The position numbers and the translations under genes were made by a program. The notes beneath the pieces were generated by a model. It was not told the DNA's origin. It searched no databases and was given only the letters and a program-made list of their open reading frames with translations. 64,000 nt of DNA. Origin: Pseudofrankia saprophytica. GTDB lineage: Bacteria; Actinomycetota; Actinomycetes; Frankiales; Frankiaceae. Below, one piece after another: positions 47,231 through 55,564 of this stretch (position 1 is the stretch's first letter; each line of letters opens with the position of its first letter). The stretch covers positions 1,415,290 through 1,479,289 of the forward strand of contig NZ_KI912267.1 in the NCBI RefSeq assembly GCF_000235425.2, read 5' to 3'.

Positions 47231-47300
47231 CCGGGGCCACCCGGACAGCTAACCACCTTGCCATTGGGTCCGCTCATTGGTAGCTCAAGGTCTTGGTCAA

Positions 47301-47335
47301 GGCCCGGGATTGGTGCGGCTAACACCGCCCGGGCC
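47301..47335 (+). terminator. Terminator of the ankyrin gene
   Basis: Outer stem GGCCCGGG (47301-47308) with CCCGGGCC (47328-47335), inner stem GGTG/CACC, then a T-rich run GCTTTATTGATTTTTCTTT. This is a classical intrinsic terminator, unusual in this G+C-rich window. Confidence 0.85.
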
Positions 47336-47518
47336 GCTTTATTGATTTTTCTTTCACCTCCGAACTTTCCCTGCGCGCGAAACTCGCGTCGCTGCGTCTA
47401 CGGCAGATCGCGTCGTGTTTGGCGGATTCCGCGCGGTGCGGTCTCGATCCGGGCGCGAGGCCGATCGTTCCGTGGCAACCGCAGAAGCCGGCGTCGGTAT
47501 CACGGCTACACTTCGGGC

Positions 47519-48133
47519 GTGTCGCGCGCGAGTCGCTCCGATAGTGCTGCTTTGAATGGTCCGGAGACCGCTCGGGCGTTGCGGAAGCGTCATCGTCGGG
47601 CTTGGGGGACGGTTGGCATCGGCGTGTTTGCGATGACGGTGGGGTTGCCGCTGACGCTGATCGGTGACGGGGGCCCTGCGTTCCTACCGTTCGCGTTCGG
47701 CGGGCTAACGGTGGCTTGCGGGTTGATCGCGCTCGTTCACGTAGGGCGCATGCGGTTCCTCCTGTCGCGCAACCCGTGGACGGTGCGGCCGTGCCGGTTC
47801 GGGACGGTCGGGGGCGGCAACGGCCAGCCGACGCTGATCCTGTGGCCACCGGCGCCACCACATGATGCGCAACCGGTCGGACCTCGCGCCGCCGAGTCGC
47901 GCGGCCCGTACGAGGCGGTCATGTCCCCGGTGACATCCATCTGGCGGTGGCCCGCGCTCGAAGCCTGCGACCGTGCGACGGTGTGGTTCGTCGGAAGTCG
48001 GCTATGGGGTGGGACGGTCGCCGTACCGGGCACGATGGAACTCTTCTGGGTTCGTCCCATGCGCATCCCGCCGCTGCGGTGGTACCTGGCGCGCCGCGTT
48101 CTCGAGGAGGATGCTCAGCGAGACCAGCGGTAG
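47519..48133 (+). CDS. Small membrane protein of unknown function
   Basis: 204 residues from GTG 47519; the longer open frame crosses the terminator at 47301-47335 and is rejected. Two membrane segments: about 34-54 (WGTVGIGVFAMTVGLPLTLI) and about 58-76 (PFAFGGLTVACGLIALVHV). The cytoplasmic or external part has WTVRPCRFGTVGGG, a Pro-rich loop and a basic C-terminus ending RRVLEEDAQRDQR. The pattern is that of many short actinobacterial membrane proteins near transport or ESX-unrelated loci. I do not recognise the family. Confidence 0.65.
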   Translation: MSRASRSDSAALNGPETARALRKRHRRAWGTVGIGVFAMTVGLPLTLIGDGGPAFLPFAFGGLTVACGLIALVHVGRMRFLLSRNPWTVRPCRFGTVGGGNGQPTLILWPPAPPHDAQPVGPRAAESRGPYEAVMSPVTSIWRWPALEACDRATVWFVGSRLWGGTVAVPGTMELFWVRPMRIPPLRWYLARRVLEEDAQRDQR

Positions 48134-48226
48134 CAGCGACGATTCTCCTGCGCCTGGCTGTCCGGACACGGTTGAGGTTTCCGCGGCCGTAGCCCTGATC
48201 ACGAAACGGCGGCCGCCGTACCACGG

Positions 48227-49237
48227 TCAGGGTTGGATGGCCCCGAGGTAGCGGTTGCCCAGCACGCGGAGATGCTCGACCAGCTCGGGCGGTTCGGTGA
48301 CCGTGAAGTCGCGGCCGAGCATGCCGATGTAGACCGCGATGATCTCTAGGCTGTCCCCTCCGGTCACGAGGACGCAGGTGGAGTCGTCGATCGCCTCCAC
48401 TACGCCGACGGTCGGGTTGATCCGTGAAAGCACCTCATCGGCCGGCGCGTGGACGGTGATCCGCACATGCACCTTCCACCCGGCCTTGGCCACGTCGCGC
48501 AGCACGAAGCTCGGGTAGTCCCCGCCGGGCAGCTCGGACGGCGCGAACCTGCGCCCGGTCGCGTCCCGGAGCGCGATCCAGTCGACGCGGTAGGTATGCC
48601 AAGCGCCCGTCTCCGGGCCTCGGGCGACGAGGTACCAGTGCCGTTGCCAGCTGACCAGCCGGTAGGGCTCGACGAGGACTGGCCAGTCGCCAAAAGGCGC
48701 CGAGGCGTCGTTGAGCTGTGGCGACTGGTCCGTGCAGGAGGGGGCGGTGTAGTCGAAGCGGAGCAGCTCGCGGTCCCGGATGCACGCGGCGATCATCGCC
48801 AGCATCGCGGAGTCCACGACCGGGTCCGCAACGTTGCTGCCGGTGTTCGCCGGGCCCTCCAACATTGCTTCATGCAGAGCGTTCACCTGACGCCGCAGCC
48901 GATGCGGAAGTACCTGCTCGAGCTTCCTCAACGCCCCCGCGCTGCTGTCCTCGATCCCGCTGACACCGCGACCCGCACGCAGGCCGATCGCGATGGCCAC
49001 CGCCTCCTCGTCGCTCAGCAGCAACGGCGGCAGCTTCGCCCCGACGCCGAGCTGGTAGTAGCCGGCGGGCCCGCGGACCGCTTCCACGGGATAGCCAAGG
49101 TCACGCAACCTGTCGATGTCGTTGCGGACCGTGCGGGTGGTGACCGCGAGTTGGTCCGCCAGCTCCGATCCCGTCCAGTTCGGTCGCGACTGCAGCAACG
49201 CCAGCAGCGCGAGCAGCCGGGACGAAGTCTCAAGCAT
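48227..49237 (-). CDS. YafY-type WYL-domain transcriptional regulator
   Basis: 336 residues. The N-terminal HTH_11/DeoR-like winged helix is SSRLLALLALLQSRPNWTGSELADQL, TTRTVRNDIDRLRDLGYPVEAVRG. The WYL part includes VEPYRLVSWQRHWYLVARG and WHTYRVDWIALRDATGRRF. WYL regulators bind small ligands or nucleic acid and act as repressors or activators. It is divergent from the epoxide hydrolase gene; a perfect 8-bp inverted repeat in the 61-bp gap (49257-49277) is the natural operator. Confidence 0.93.
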   Translation of the reverse strand: MLETSSRLLALLALLQSRPNWTGSELADQLAVTTRTVRNDIDRLRDLGYPVEAVRGPAGYYQLGVGAKLPPLLLSDEEAVAIAIGLRAGRGVSGIEDSSAGALRKLEQVLPHRLRRQVNALHEAMLEGPANTGSNVADPVVDSAMLAMIAACIRDRELLRFDYTAPSCTDQSPQLNDASAPFGDWPVLVEPYRLVSWQRHWYLVARGPETGAWHTYRVDWIALRDATGRRFAPSELPGGDYPSFVLRDVAKAGWKVHVRITVHAPADEVLSRINPTVGVVEAIDDSTCVLVTGGDSLEIIAVYIGMLGRDFTVTEPPELVEHLRVLGNRYLGAIQP

Positions 49238-49256
49238 GTCGAGGATCGTCGCATAA

Positions 49257-49277
49257 ATAGGAACGAAGTGTTCCTAT
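49257..49277. promoter_or_regulatory. Perfect palindrome between WYL regulator and epoxide hydrolase
   Basis: ATAGGAAC-GAAGT-GTTCCTAT: two perfect 8-bp half-sites, 5-bp spacer, centred in the divergent control region. It is 19 bp before the regulator start and 21 bp before the hydrolase start. Confidence 0.75.
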
Positions 49278-49298
49278 ACGGGTTCTAGCGTAAGTGCC

Positions 49299-50429
49299 AT
49301 GACGAAGACCACGAACGACATCCGCCCGTTCCGCGTCGAGGTTTCGCAGGCCGATCTTGAGGACCTCGGCGAGCGCCTGGCCCGCACCCGGCTGCCGCGG
49401 CCCGCTCCCACCGACGACTGGGAGTACGGCGTCCCGAACAGCTACCTCGCCGAGACCGTCGAATACTGGGCGACGAAGTTCGACTGGCGCGCCCAGGAAG
49501 CCCGGATGAACGCGTTCCCGCAGTACCTGACCGAGATCGACGGGCAGACCGTGCACTTCGTCCACGTGCCGTCGAAGGAGGAGAACGCGACCCCGCTGCT
49601 GCTTCTGCACACCTACCCGGGCTCGTTCGTCGACTACCTGGACATGATCGACCAGCTCACCGACCCGGTCGCGCACGGCGGCAGCCCCGACGACGCGTTC
49701 TCGGTCGTGGTCCCGTCGATCCCCGGTTTCGGCTACAGCACGCCGCTCGTCGGGCGCGGCTGGACCATGCGGCGAGCGGCCCAGACGGTCGACGGGCTGA
49801 TGCGGCGGCTCGGGTACGAGTCGTACGGCGTGCACGGCAGCGACGCCGGCGCGATGATCTCTCGTGAACTCGGTCTCCTGCAGCCGGCGGGCTTCCTCGG
49901 TCTGCATGTGCTGCAGCTGTTCTCGTTCCCTTCCGGCGACCCGGCGGAGTTCGCGAAGCTCGAGCCGAAGGACTACGCCGCGCTCGAGCACCTCAAGTGG
50001 TTCCAGTCCGTCGGCGGCTACAACCAGATCAACGCGACCCGCCCGCAGACCGTGGCGGTGGCCATGGCCGACTCGCCGGTCGGGCAGCTGGCCTGGAGCG
50101 AACTGTTCAACAACTTCGGCAACGGCACCAGCCTGGTGACCCGCGAGCAGATCCTCACCCAGGTCTCGCTGTACTGGTTCACGAACACCCAGGCGACCGC
50201 CGGGCGCTACCACCTCGAGGAGGCCAGGGCGGCGCGCGAGCCCGAGGTGAACCCCTCGCGAACCGGCGTGGCGGTCTTCGCCGACGATTTCAAGACGATC
50301 CGCACGTTCGCCGAACGCGACAACTCCGCCATCGCGCACTGGTCGGAGTTCCCGGACGGCGGGCACTTCGCCGCGATGGAACGCCCCGACGTCCTCGTCG
50401 GTGACCTGCGGACGTTCTTCCGCGGCTGA
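49299..50429 (+). CDS. Epoxide hydrolase (EHN/alpha-beta hydrolase)
   Basis: 376 residues. The N-terminal epoxide hydrolase lid NDIRPFRVEVSQADLEDLGERLARTRLP is present. The oxyanion motif is HTYPGSFVDYL (HGWPGS in most relatives), the nucleophile Asp is in VHGSDAGAMISREL, and the last His is in GGHFAAMERPDVLVGDLRTF. A YNQINATRPQT segment supplies the conserved lid region. It converts epoxides to diols in the cytoplasm. It is divergently regulated from the WYL gene and may be induced by its substrate. Confidence 0.92.
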   Translation: MTKTTNDIRPFRVEVSQADLEDLGERLARTRLPRPAPTDDWEYGVPNSYLAETVEYWATKFDWRAQEARMNAFPQYLTEIDGQTVHFVHVPSKEENATPLLLLHTYPGSFVDYLDMIDQLTDPVAHGGSPDDAFSVVVPSIPGFGYSTPLVGRGWTMRRAAQTVDGLMRRLGYESYGVHGSDAGAMISRELGLLQPAGFLGLHVLQLFSFPSGDPAEFAKLEPKDYAALEHLKWFQSVGGYNQINATRPQTVAVAMADSPVGQLAWSELFNNFGNGTSLVTREQILTQVSLYWFTNTQATAGRYHLEEARAAREPEVNPSRTGVAVFADDFKTIRTFAERDNSAIAHWSEFPDGGHFAAMERPDVLVGDLRTFFRG

Positions 50430-50725
50430 CCGCCCTCCCGCGCGAGTGCGAGTACGGGTACGTCGGACAGAGTCCGTCGGACACACTGCCGCGCCCACCC
50501 AGTCAGGACGGAAGACATCGCCCGAACCCGCGCCGCGACCTCGGGGGCCGGCGCTGGCCGGTCGGTGCCTCACCATCGGCACCGGCCGGGGGTACAACGC
50601 CTGCCTCAGCCGTTCGACCGGCTCCGGGGAGGGGGTGGCGATTAGCGGTACTCGTCCCGCGGGCCGGCCGGCTCCGCCGTCGAGCGTCGGGTTTGGCCGC
50701 GGCCAGCCGAGGCAGGTTCCCGGGT

Positions 50726-51631
50726 ATGAGTCCCGACCTTTCGTCGCGTCCCCGGCCGGTCGTCGATCGGATGACGGACTGGCTCGAGCGACAGAGCCGG
50801 ATCGATCCGTTGGCCGAGCGGGTCGGCGCGGCCGTCGCCGCCGTGCCGCTGCCGGCGTGGGCGCGGGACCTGCTGTCGGGCCGGCAGCTGGGCCATCCGC
50901 TGCATCCCGCGCTCGTGATCGCGCCGGCCGGGTTCCTCCTGAGCGCGACCACCCTCGACGTCGCGGGCGGCGGCGCCACCCGCGCCGCCGTCCGGCGGCT
51001 CGTCGGCCTCGGCCTGCTGTCGGCGACGCCAGCGGCGGTCGCCGGCTGGTCGGACTGGCTGGACACCGAGGGCGCCGAGAAGCGGGTCGGGCTGGTGCAC
51101 GCGGCGGCGAACGTCGCCGGTCTCTGCGCCTACGCGATCGGTCTGCGCCGGCTGCGCGCCGATGCGAGCGCTCGGGGCTGGACGCTGGCCGGGGCGGGGG
51201 CGCTCGGCGCCGCCAGCTGGCTCGGCGGGCACCTCGCGTTCGCGCTGGGGGTCGGGGTCGACACGACCGCCTTCCAGGCCGGTCCCGAGGACTGGGCCGA
51301 CGCGACGGCGGCCGTGGACGTCTCCGACGAGTTGGTCCAGGTGACGGTGGCCGGCGTACCGCTGCTGCTGACACGGCTCGACGACGGTCGGGTGGTGGCG
51401 CTGGCCGACCGCTGCACCCATCGCGGCGGTCCGCTGTCCGGCGGGGAGCGGGCCGGGGGCTGCGTGACCTGCCCGTGGCACGGCAGTCAGTTCGAGCTGG
51501 CCTCGGGCGAGGTGCGTCGAGGCCCCGCGACCCGGCCCGCGCCGGTCTACGAGACGCGCGAGGCCGGCGGCCGGATCGAGGTACGGCGACAGGAGCAGCG
51601 GGCACTGCGGCTCAACCCGGTCGGGGTCTAG
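50726..51631 (+). CDS. DUF2231 membrane domain fused to a Rieske [2Fe-2S] domain
   Basis: 301 residues from ATG 50726. The first 200 residues form a four-helix membrane domain of the DUF2231 type (LGHPLHPALVIAPAGFLLSATTLDV, LVHAAANVAGLCAYAIGL). The last 100 are a Rieske domain: C-T-H in ADRCTHRGGPLSGG and C-P-W-H in VTCPWHGSQFELASGEV supply two Cys and two His. It should bind one Fe-S cluster at the membrane and pass electrons; the partner enzyme is unknown. It is convergent with the GT2 operon. Confidence 0.92.
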   Translation: MSPDLSSRPRPVVDRMTDWLERQSRIDPLAERVGAAVAAVPLPAWARDLLSGRQLGHPLHPALVIAPAGFLLSATTLDVAGGGATRAAVRRLVGLGLLSATPAAVAGWSDWLDTEGAEKRVGLVHAAANVAGLCAYAIGLRRLRADASARGWTLAGAGALGAASWLGGHLAFALGVGVDTTAFQAGPEDWADATAAVDVSDELVQVTVAGVPLLLTRLDDGRVVALADRCTHRGGPLSGGERAGGCVTCPWHGSQFELASGEVRRGPATRPAPVYETREAGGRIEVRRQEQRALRLNPVGV

Positions 51632-51689
51632 TACCACCCGCGCCGGCGCCGCCCGCCTCGGCGCCGGCCGCGCCGGGAGACCGGGTCGG

Positions 51690-52415
51690 TCAGGAGGCGG
51701 GCTGGTCGCTGAGGGCACGCAGGTAGTCGGCGAAGCCGCCGCGGACCCGGGAGACGAGCCGGGCGCTCGTCGTGACCCGGACGGCGGTGGTGTGCGCGAT
51801 CCGCAGGCCGCCGATGGCGGTCAGTCGGCGGGCCAGCTCGTGGTCCTCGCCGACGGCGAGGGCGGGCATTCCGCCGATCCGCAGGTAGGCGTCGGCACGC
51901 AGGCCCATGGTGGCGCCATGGACGTGGGTATGCGGCCCGGCGTGGCCGCGCGCGGTGTCGGCGTAGCCGGCGGCGAACCGGTCCGGCGTCATCGGCGGGC
52001 AACCGTTCCAGTCCTCGACGTCGACGACCCCGAAGGTGGCGTCTGCCCCACGGCCGGCGAGGCGGACCTGGGCGGCCAGCCAGTCCGGGGCCACCCGGCT
52101 GTCGGCGTCGGTGGTCGCGAGCCAGCGCCCGGACGCGGCGCCGTTCGGGGCCCCGGCGAGCAGGGCCGCGAACCCCGCGGCCCTCGCTCGACCGACGTTG
52201 CGGTCCCGCACGTCCAGCGTGCGCACGCCGCGAGCCCGGCACCGGGCCGCGGTGGCGTCCGCGCAGGCGTCGGTCACGACGAGGACGTCGACCGGTATGC
52301 CGGCCAGGTCGGGGTACGAGATGGCGACGGCCAGCGCGTCCAGGCAGCCGCCGATCAGGGCCTGCTCGTCATGGGCGGGGACGACGACGCCCATCCATTC
52401 GACGTCCGTGGTCAC
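51690..52415 (-). CDS. GT2-family glycosyltransferase
   Basis: 241 residues from GTG 52415, overlapping the upstream methyltransferase stop (GTGA). GT-A motifs: GVVVPAHDEQALIGGCLDAL at the nucleotide-sugar strand, VVTDACADATAARCR, and the DxD-like TTDADSRVAPDWL. It ends in an AVGEDHELARRL acceptor-loop Asp. No membrane segment. It is the last of four coupled genes. It probably adds a sugar to the product of that pathway; donor and acceptor are unknown. Confidence 0.9.
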   Translation of the reverse strand: MTTDVEWMGVVVPAHDEQALIGGCLDALAVAISYPDLAGIPVDVLVVTDACADATAARCRARGVRTLDVRDRNVGRARAAGFAALLAGAPNGAASGRWLATTDADSRVAPDWLAAQVRLAGRGADATFGVVDVEDWNGCPPMTPDRFAAGYADTARGHAGPHTHVHGATMGLRADAYLRIGGMPALAVGEDHELARRLTAIGGLRIAHTTAVRVTTSARLVSRVRGGFADYLRALSDQPAS

Positions 52416-53011
52416 CGCAGGCCCGTCCGGGTCGCCACAGAGCGCGGGTCGGTGGACCACACGTCGGCGACGAGGTCGTCGTCCCGGTGGTGGGCGAGGT
52501 GGGTGAGCCCGGCCGTCCGGGCCGCGGTGGCGAGCAGGTCGTGGACCTCGTCGCCGCCCAGCGGGTAGTCGCCGACGTCGGGCCGCCAGTGGACGGCGAG
52601 CAGCGTGCCGGCGGCGCCGGCGGCGCGGCGGGCGAGCTCGGCCGCGTCGGGGCGGTCCAGGTAGTAGCCCAGTTCTGACAGGACGACCAGGTCGTGGCGG
52701 CCGGGCGGCCAGTCGTCGGGCAGCGCCGCGACCCGGACGTCGACGTGCGGCAGGCCCCGGGTCCGGTCGCGGGCCGCCGCCACGGCGGCCGGGGCGATGT
52801 CGGTGGCCAGGAGCCGGTCGCAGCACCCGGCCAGCTCGACGGTCAGCAGGCCGATGGAGCAGCCGGGCTCGTAGGCGGTCCGGTACCGGGCGTCGGGCAG
52901 CAGCGCCATCGTCAGCGCGCGTTTGCGCCGCTCGTACCAGCGGTCGCGGAAGCCCCAGGGATCGTCCGACGCGGCGTAGAGCCGGTCGAAGTAGGAGCCG
53001 GGAACGGTCAT
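52412..53011 (-). CDS. NodS-like SAM-dependent methyltransferase
   Basis: 199 residues from ATG 53011, overlapping the PIG-L stop (ATGA). SYFDRLYAASDDPWGFRDRWYERRKRALTMALL is the family's N-terminal block. Motif I is AYEPGCSIGLLTVELA (about 46-61), then LLATDIAPAAV and LVVLSELGYYLD. NodS of rhizobia N-methylates a glucosamine in Nod factors; free-living bacteria carry homologues in clusters like this one. Together with the PIG-L deacetylase, an N-deacetylated then N-methylated amino sugar is a reasonable inference. Confidence 0.9.
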   Translation of the reverse strand: MTVPGSYFDRLYAASDDPWGFRDRWYERRKRALTMALLPDARYRTAYEPGCSIGLLTVELAGCCDRLLATDIAPAAVAAARDRTRGLPHVDVRVAALPDDWPPGRHDLVVLSELGYYLDRPDAAELARRAAGAAGTLLAVHWRPDVGDYPLGGDEVHDLLATAARTAGLTHLAHHRDDDLVADVWSTDPRSVATRTGLR

Positions 53012-53751
53012 CGGGGCTCCCTCAGCAGCACCTCGTCGCAGCGCAGCAGCCGGGCCAGGGTGGCCGGCGCCAGGATCGGCCTGTCGCCTTCGAGCTGGGA
53101 CACGAAGGCCCGGGTCGCCGCGCGCTTCGCCGCGGCCGCCGTCGCGCCCAGCGGGACTCGCAGCGCGCGTTCCCACGGCACGTCGGCCGGGCTGGCCCAG
53201 TGCCAGGCCCAGATCAGGTAGGACCGCAGCCGGTCGGGCGGGACCAGGGCGGTGGCCGCCGTGCCGCAGGCGTCGTGGTCGGGGTGGCCGTCGCGCCGCC
53301 ACGGCGCCAGCACGAGGTCGGCCGCGGTGACCAGCGGCCGGAGCCGGGCCGCCACCGCGGTGGCGCTCACCCCGCCGTCCGGGAGGCCCAGCCGGTGCAC
53401 CTCGGTGCCGGCGAGGCCGAGCCGGCGCAGCGCCTCGGCCCGTTCGGCCACCCGGATCCGTCGCAGCTCGTCGGCCCGGCCGGGATGGCTCGCCTCGCCG
53501 TCGGTCACCGCGACGACGACGACGGGCACCGCGAGCGCGGCCAGCAGGGCGAGCGTTCCGCCGACGCCGAGCGTCTCGTCGTCCGGGTGTGGGGCGACGA
53601 CCACGACCCGGCCCGGGGGCGCGGGGCGCAACGACGCCGGGGCGACGGTCGGGAGGCGGCCGGGCAGGCCGGCGTCGGCCCAGGTCGCCTCGGAGGTGCC
53701 CGGCCCGTTCAGGTCCTGGACGACGTGGCTGTGCGGCAGGCTGGCGGTCAC
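53008..53751 (-). CDS. PIG-L-family N-acetylglucosamine deacetylase
   Basis: 247 residues from GTG 53751, overlapping the acyl-CoA-dehydrogenase-like stop. The zinc-binding motif is APHPDDETLGVGG (His-Pro-Asp-Asp), with the second site GHPDHDACG. PIG-L enzymes such as MshB remove acetyl groups from N-acetylglucosaminyl compounds. It should act on a GlcNAc-containing precursor, followed by methylation and glycosyl transfer by the coupled downstream enzymes. Confidence 0.92.
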   Translation of the reverse strand: MTASLPHSHVVQDLNGPGTSEATWADAGLPGRLPTVAPASLRPAPPGRVVVVAPHPDDETLGVGGTLALLAALAVPVVVVAVTDGEASHPGRADELRRIRVAERAEALRRLGLAGTEVHRLGLPDGGVSATAVAARLRPLVTAADLVLAPWRRDGHPDHDACGTAATALVPPDRLRSYLIWAWHWASPADVPWERALRVPLGATAAAAKRAATRAFVSQLEGDRPILAPATLARLLRCDEVLLREPR

Positions 53752-54803
53752 AGCGACCAGTCGCCGGGAAGGGTGGCCACGTCGGCGCCGAGCGCGGCCA
53801 GGTCGCGTTCGGCGTGGTCCTGGCGGATGTAGACCTCCAGGTCGGCCACCCGGCGGGCATGCTCGGGGTCGCCGACCAAGGGCGCGGGTCCCAGTGCCCG
53901 GCCCACCCGGACGATCACGTCGCTCGCCGCCTGGGCCACCGTGGCGCGGACCCGGCGGGCGAGCCGGGCCCGGTCGGTGGCGCCGGCGGCGTCGAGCCGG
54001 TCGGGTGCGGGCCCGTCGGCGTGGAGACCGTTGGCGTGCGGCCCGCCGGCGTCGAGGACGTCGGTGTCGAGCCGGTCGGCGGCCGTCCGCAGCACGTCGG
54101 CGCAGGCGCCGAGCGCGACCTCGACCGCGCCGAGATGGGCCGCGGCGTGCGGGTCGTCCCGGCCGGCGGCCACCGCCGAACGCAGCGGGCCGGCCACGGC
54201 CACCGCGCCGCCGTACCAGCAGGCGGCGACCCCGATGCCGCCGGCCCAGAAGCCGGGCCGGCGCAGGTAGTCGCCGCACCCTCCGACGGGATGGGCGGGC
54301 GTTCCGGCGAAGGTGACCGCGCGGGTGTCGGCACCCTTCATCCCCGCCGCCGCCCAGGCGTCCGGCCCAGCCGTCACCCCCGGTGCGTCGAGCGCGACGG
54401 CGAAGAGCCGGCGACCGTCGTCGGTCGCTCGGGCCGTGACCAGGGCGTGGGTGAGCAGCGTCGCGCCGGAGCACCACCGCTTCGTCCCGTCCAGCACCCA
54501 CCCACCGTCCGGGTTCGGCCGCGCGGCCAGCGGCTGGCCCGGCCCCTCGGCCGCCCACACCCCCCAGCGCGAGCCGACCGGGACCGGACCGACGCCGAGC
54601 TCGGCCAGGATGGCCACCGCGTCCGCGTGCGCCTCGACCAGCCGGGCGAGCACCAGGTCGCGTTCGGCCAGCGCGGCCAGCGCCGACCAGCGGGCTCGGG
54701 TCCGCCCGGCGCGGGGCAGCGGCCACAGGTTCGCGTCGGCGCAGGCTGCGGCCAGCTCCGCCGGCACCGGCGCGATCGCGGGTGCCGGCACGGGTACGAC
54801 CAC
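53748..54803 (-). CDS. Acyl-CoA-dehydrogenase-like flavoprotein
   Basis: 351 residues, shorter than the usual 380-400. The N-terminal helical part and beta region are recognisable (LDGTKRWCSGATLLTHALVTAR, the FAD-binding W-S strand), and the C-terminal helical bundle holds VAQAASDVIVRVGRALGPAPL and a late RVADLEVYIRQDHAERDL. The usual Glu catalytic base region is not clear to me. It is the first of four coupled genes. In such clusters its substrate may be a non-CoA molecule. Just upstream is the stump of an LLM-class gene. Confidence 0.85.
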   Translation of the reverse strand: MVVPVPAPAIAPVPAELAAACADANLWPLPRAGRTRARWSALAALAERDLVLARLVEAHADAVAILAELGVGPVPVGSRWGVWAAEGPGQPLAARPNPDGGWVLDGTKRWCSGATLLTHALVTARATDDGRRLFAVALDAPGVTAGPDAWAAAGMKGADTRAVTFAGTPAHPVGGCGDYLRRPGFWAGGIGVAACWYGGAVAVAGPLRSAVAAGRDDPHAAAHLGAVEVALGACADVLRTAADRLDTDVLDAGGPHANGLHADGPAPDRLDAAGATDRARLARRVRATVAQAASDVIVRVGRALGPAPLVGDPEHARRVADLEVYIRQDHAERDLAALGADVATLPGDWSL

Positions 54804-54813
54804 GGCCGCCGCC

Positions 54814-54981
54814 TCAGGCCGCTTGCGCGGACGGGGTGAGGACGCGCGGCGACGTCGACGGGGCGGCGGCGAAGAAGGCGAGCAGACCGTCGGGATCGGG
54901 CCCCGCGCTCACCAGGACCTCCCGCCTGATGATCTTGGCTGGGCCGAAGGTGTCGGTCGCCAGCCTGTACCCGACCTTCAC
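54814..54981 (-). pseudogene. N-terminal stump of an F420-type LLM oxidoreductase
   Basis: 55 codons from GTG 54981 with a strong AAGGAGGA five bases upstream. KVGYRLATDTFGPAKIIRR resembles the first strand and helix of F420-dependent LLM-class (glucose-6-phosphate-dehydrogenase-like) enzymes. After about 30 residues the frame departs into Pro/Ser/Thr-rich sequence and stops 11 bp before the acyl-CoA-dehydrogenase-like start. The rest of the barrel is absent. The ribosome-binding site remains, so it may serve as a translated leader for the next gene. Confidence 0.5.
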
Positions 54982-55143
54982 AGCGGTCCTCCTTCGTCGG
55001 CTGGGCTTCGTCGTTCCCGCCGATCGCCTTCCCCAGCTGGCCGCCGGCGAATCCGGGAGCCCGCGTTTCGGCCCGACCCGCCCGGCCGAGGCTCGGGGCG
55101 GTGGCCCGCATGGGCGAGCCCGTACGGGGGTACCGAGGCGGAC

Positions 55144-55551
55144 GTGGGTGATTCGGTCGCGGTATTGCTCGACATCGACGGGACGCTCGTCGACACGAAC
55201 TACTTCCATGCCCTCGCCTGGTATCGGGCGTTCCGGCAGGAGGGGCATCCGGTGACGGTCACCGACCTGCACCGCCGGATCGGCATGGGTTCCGACCAGA
55301 TGCTCGACGCGATGCTGCCCCATCGCGTCCGTGACCGCGACGATGTGCTGCAAGCGGCCCACACCGAGCACTACGCGGCCTTCTTCGGCCTGATGCGGCC
55401 GCTGCCGGGTGCCCGCGACCTGCTGCGACAACTGCGCCGCCGCGGTGCCCGGGTGGTGCTGGCCACCTCGGCGCCTCCCCGATCGGCCGGCTCCTACGCC
55501 AAGCAGGCTGACCGCGTGATGTCAGTCCGCGTGATGTCCGTCCGTTCGTGA
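55144..55551 (+). pseudogene. HAD phosphatase, truncated at its 3' end
   Basis: 135 residues from GTG 55144 (GAGGCGGAC upstream). The nucleophile motif LLDIDGTLVDTNYFHALAWY with both Asp is intact, as are the cap domain RRIGMGSDQMLDAMLP and motif II VVLATSAPPRS (Ser/Thr). The sequence then falls into two 15-bp tandem repeats and a stop. Motifs III and IV (Lys, and the Mg-binding Asp pair), about 90 residues, are missing. Phosphatase activity is not expected. Confidence 0.7.
55512..55541. repeat. Two 15-bp tandem repeats at the end of the truncated HAD gene
   Basis: CCGCGTGATGTCAGT (55512-55526) is followed by CCGCGTGATGTCCGT (55527-55541). They encode the last residues before the stop and mark the point where homology ends. 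Confidence 0.8.
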
Positions 55552-55564
55552 TCAGGGTGGTGCC

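Noticed and set aside
47255-47345. tRNA-like stretch near the ankyrin terminator
   Set aside because: GGTAGCTCA looks like a D-loop, but there is no T-arm sequence and no cloverleaf. The hairpin and T run mark a terminator.
47258-47518. N-terminal extension of the small membrane protein
   Set aside because: It would cross the intrinsic terminator at 47301-47335.
49230-51605. 791-codon antisense frame over the epoxide hydrolase and Rieske genes
   Set aside because: Arg/Pro-rich shadow without motifs; both sense genes are well supported.
51690-54803. Nod-factor synthesis cluster
   Set aside because: There is no NodC chitin synthase, NodA acyltransferase or NodB-type polysaccharide deacetylase. 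NodS/PIG-L/GT2 sets also occur outside symbiosis.
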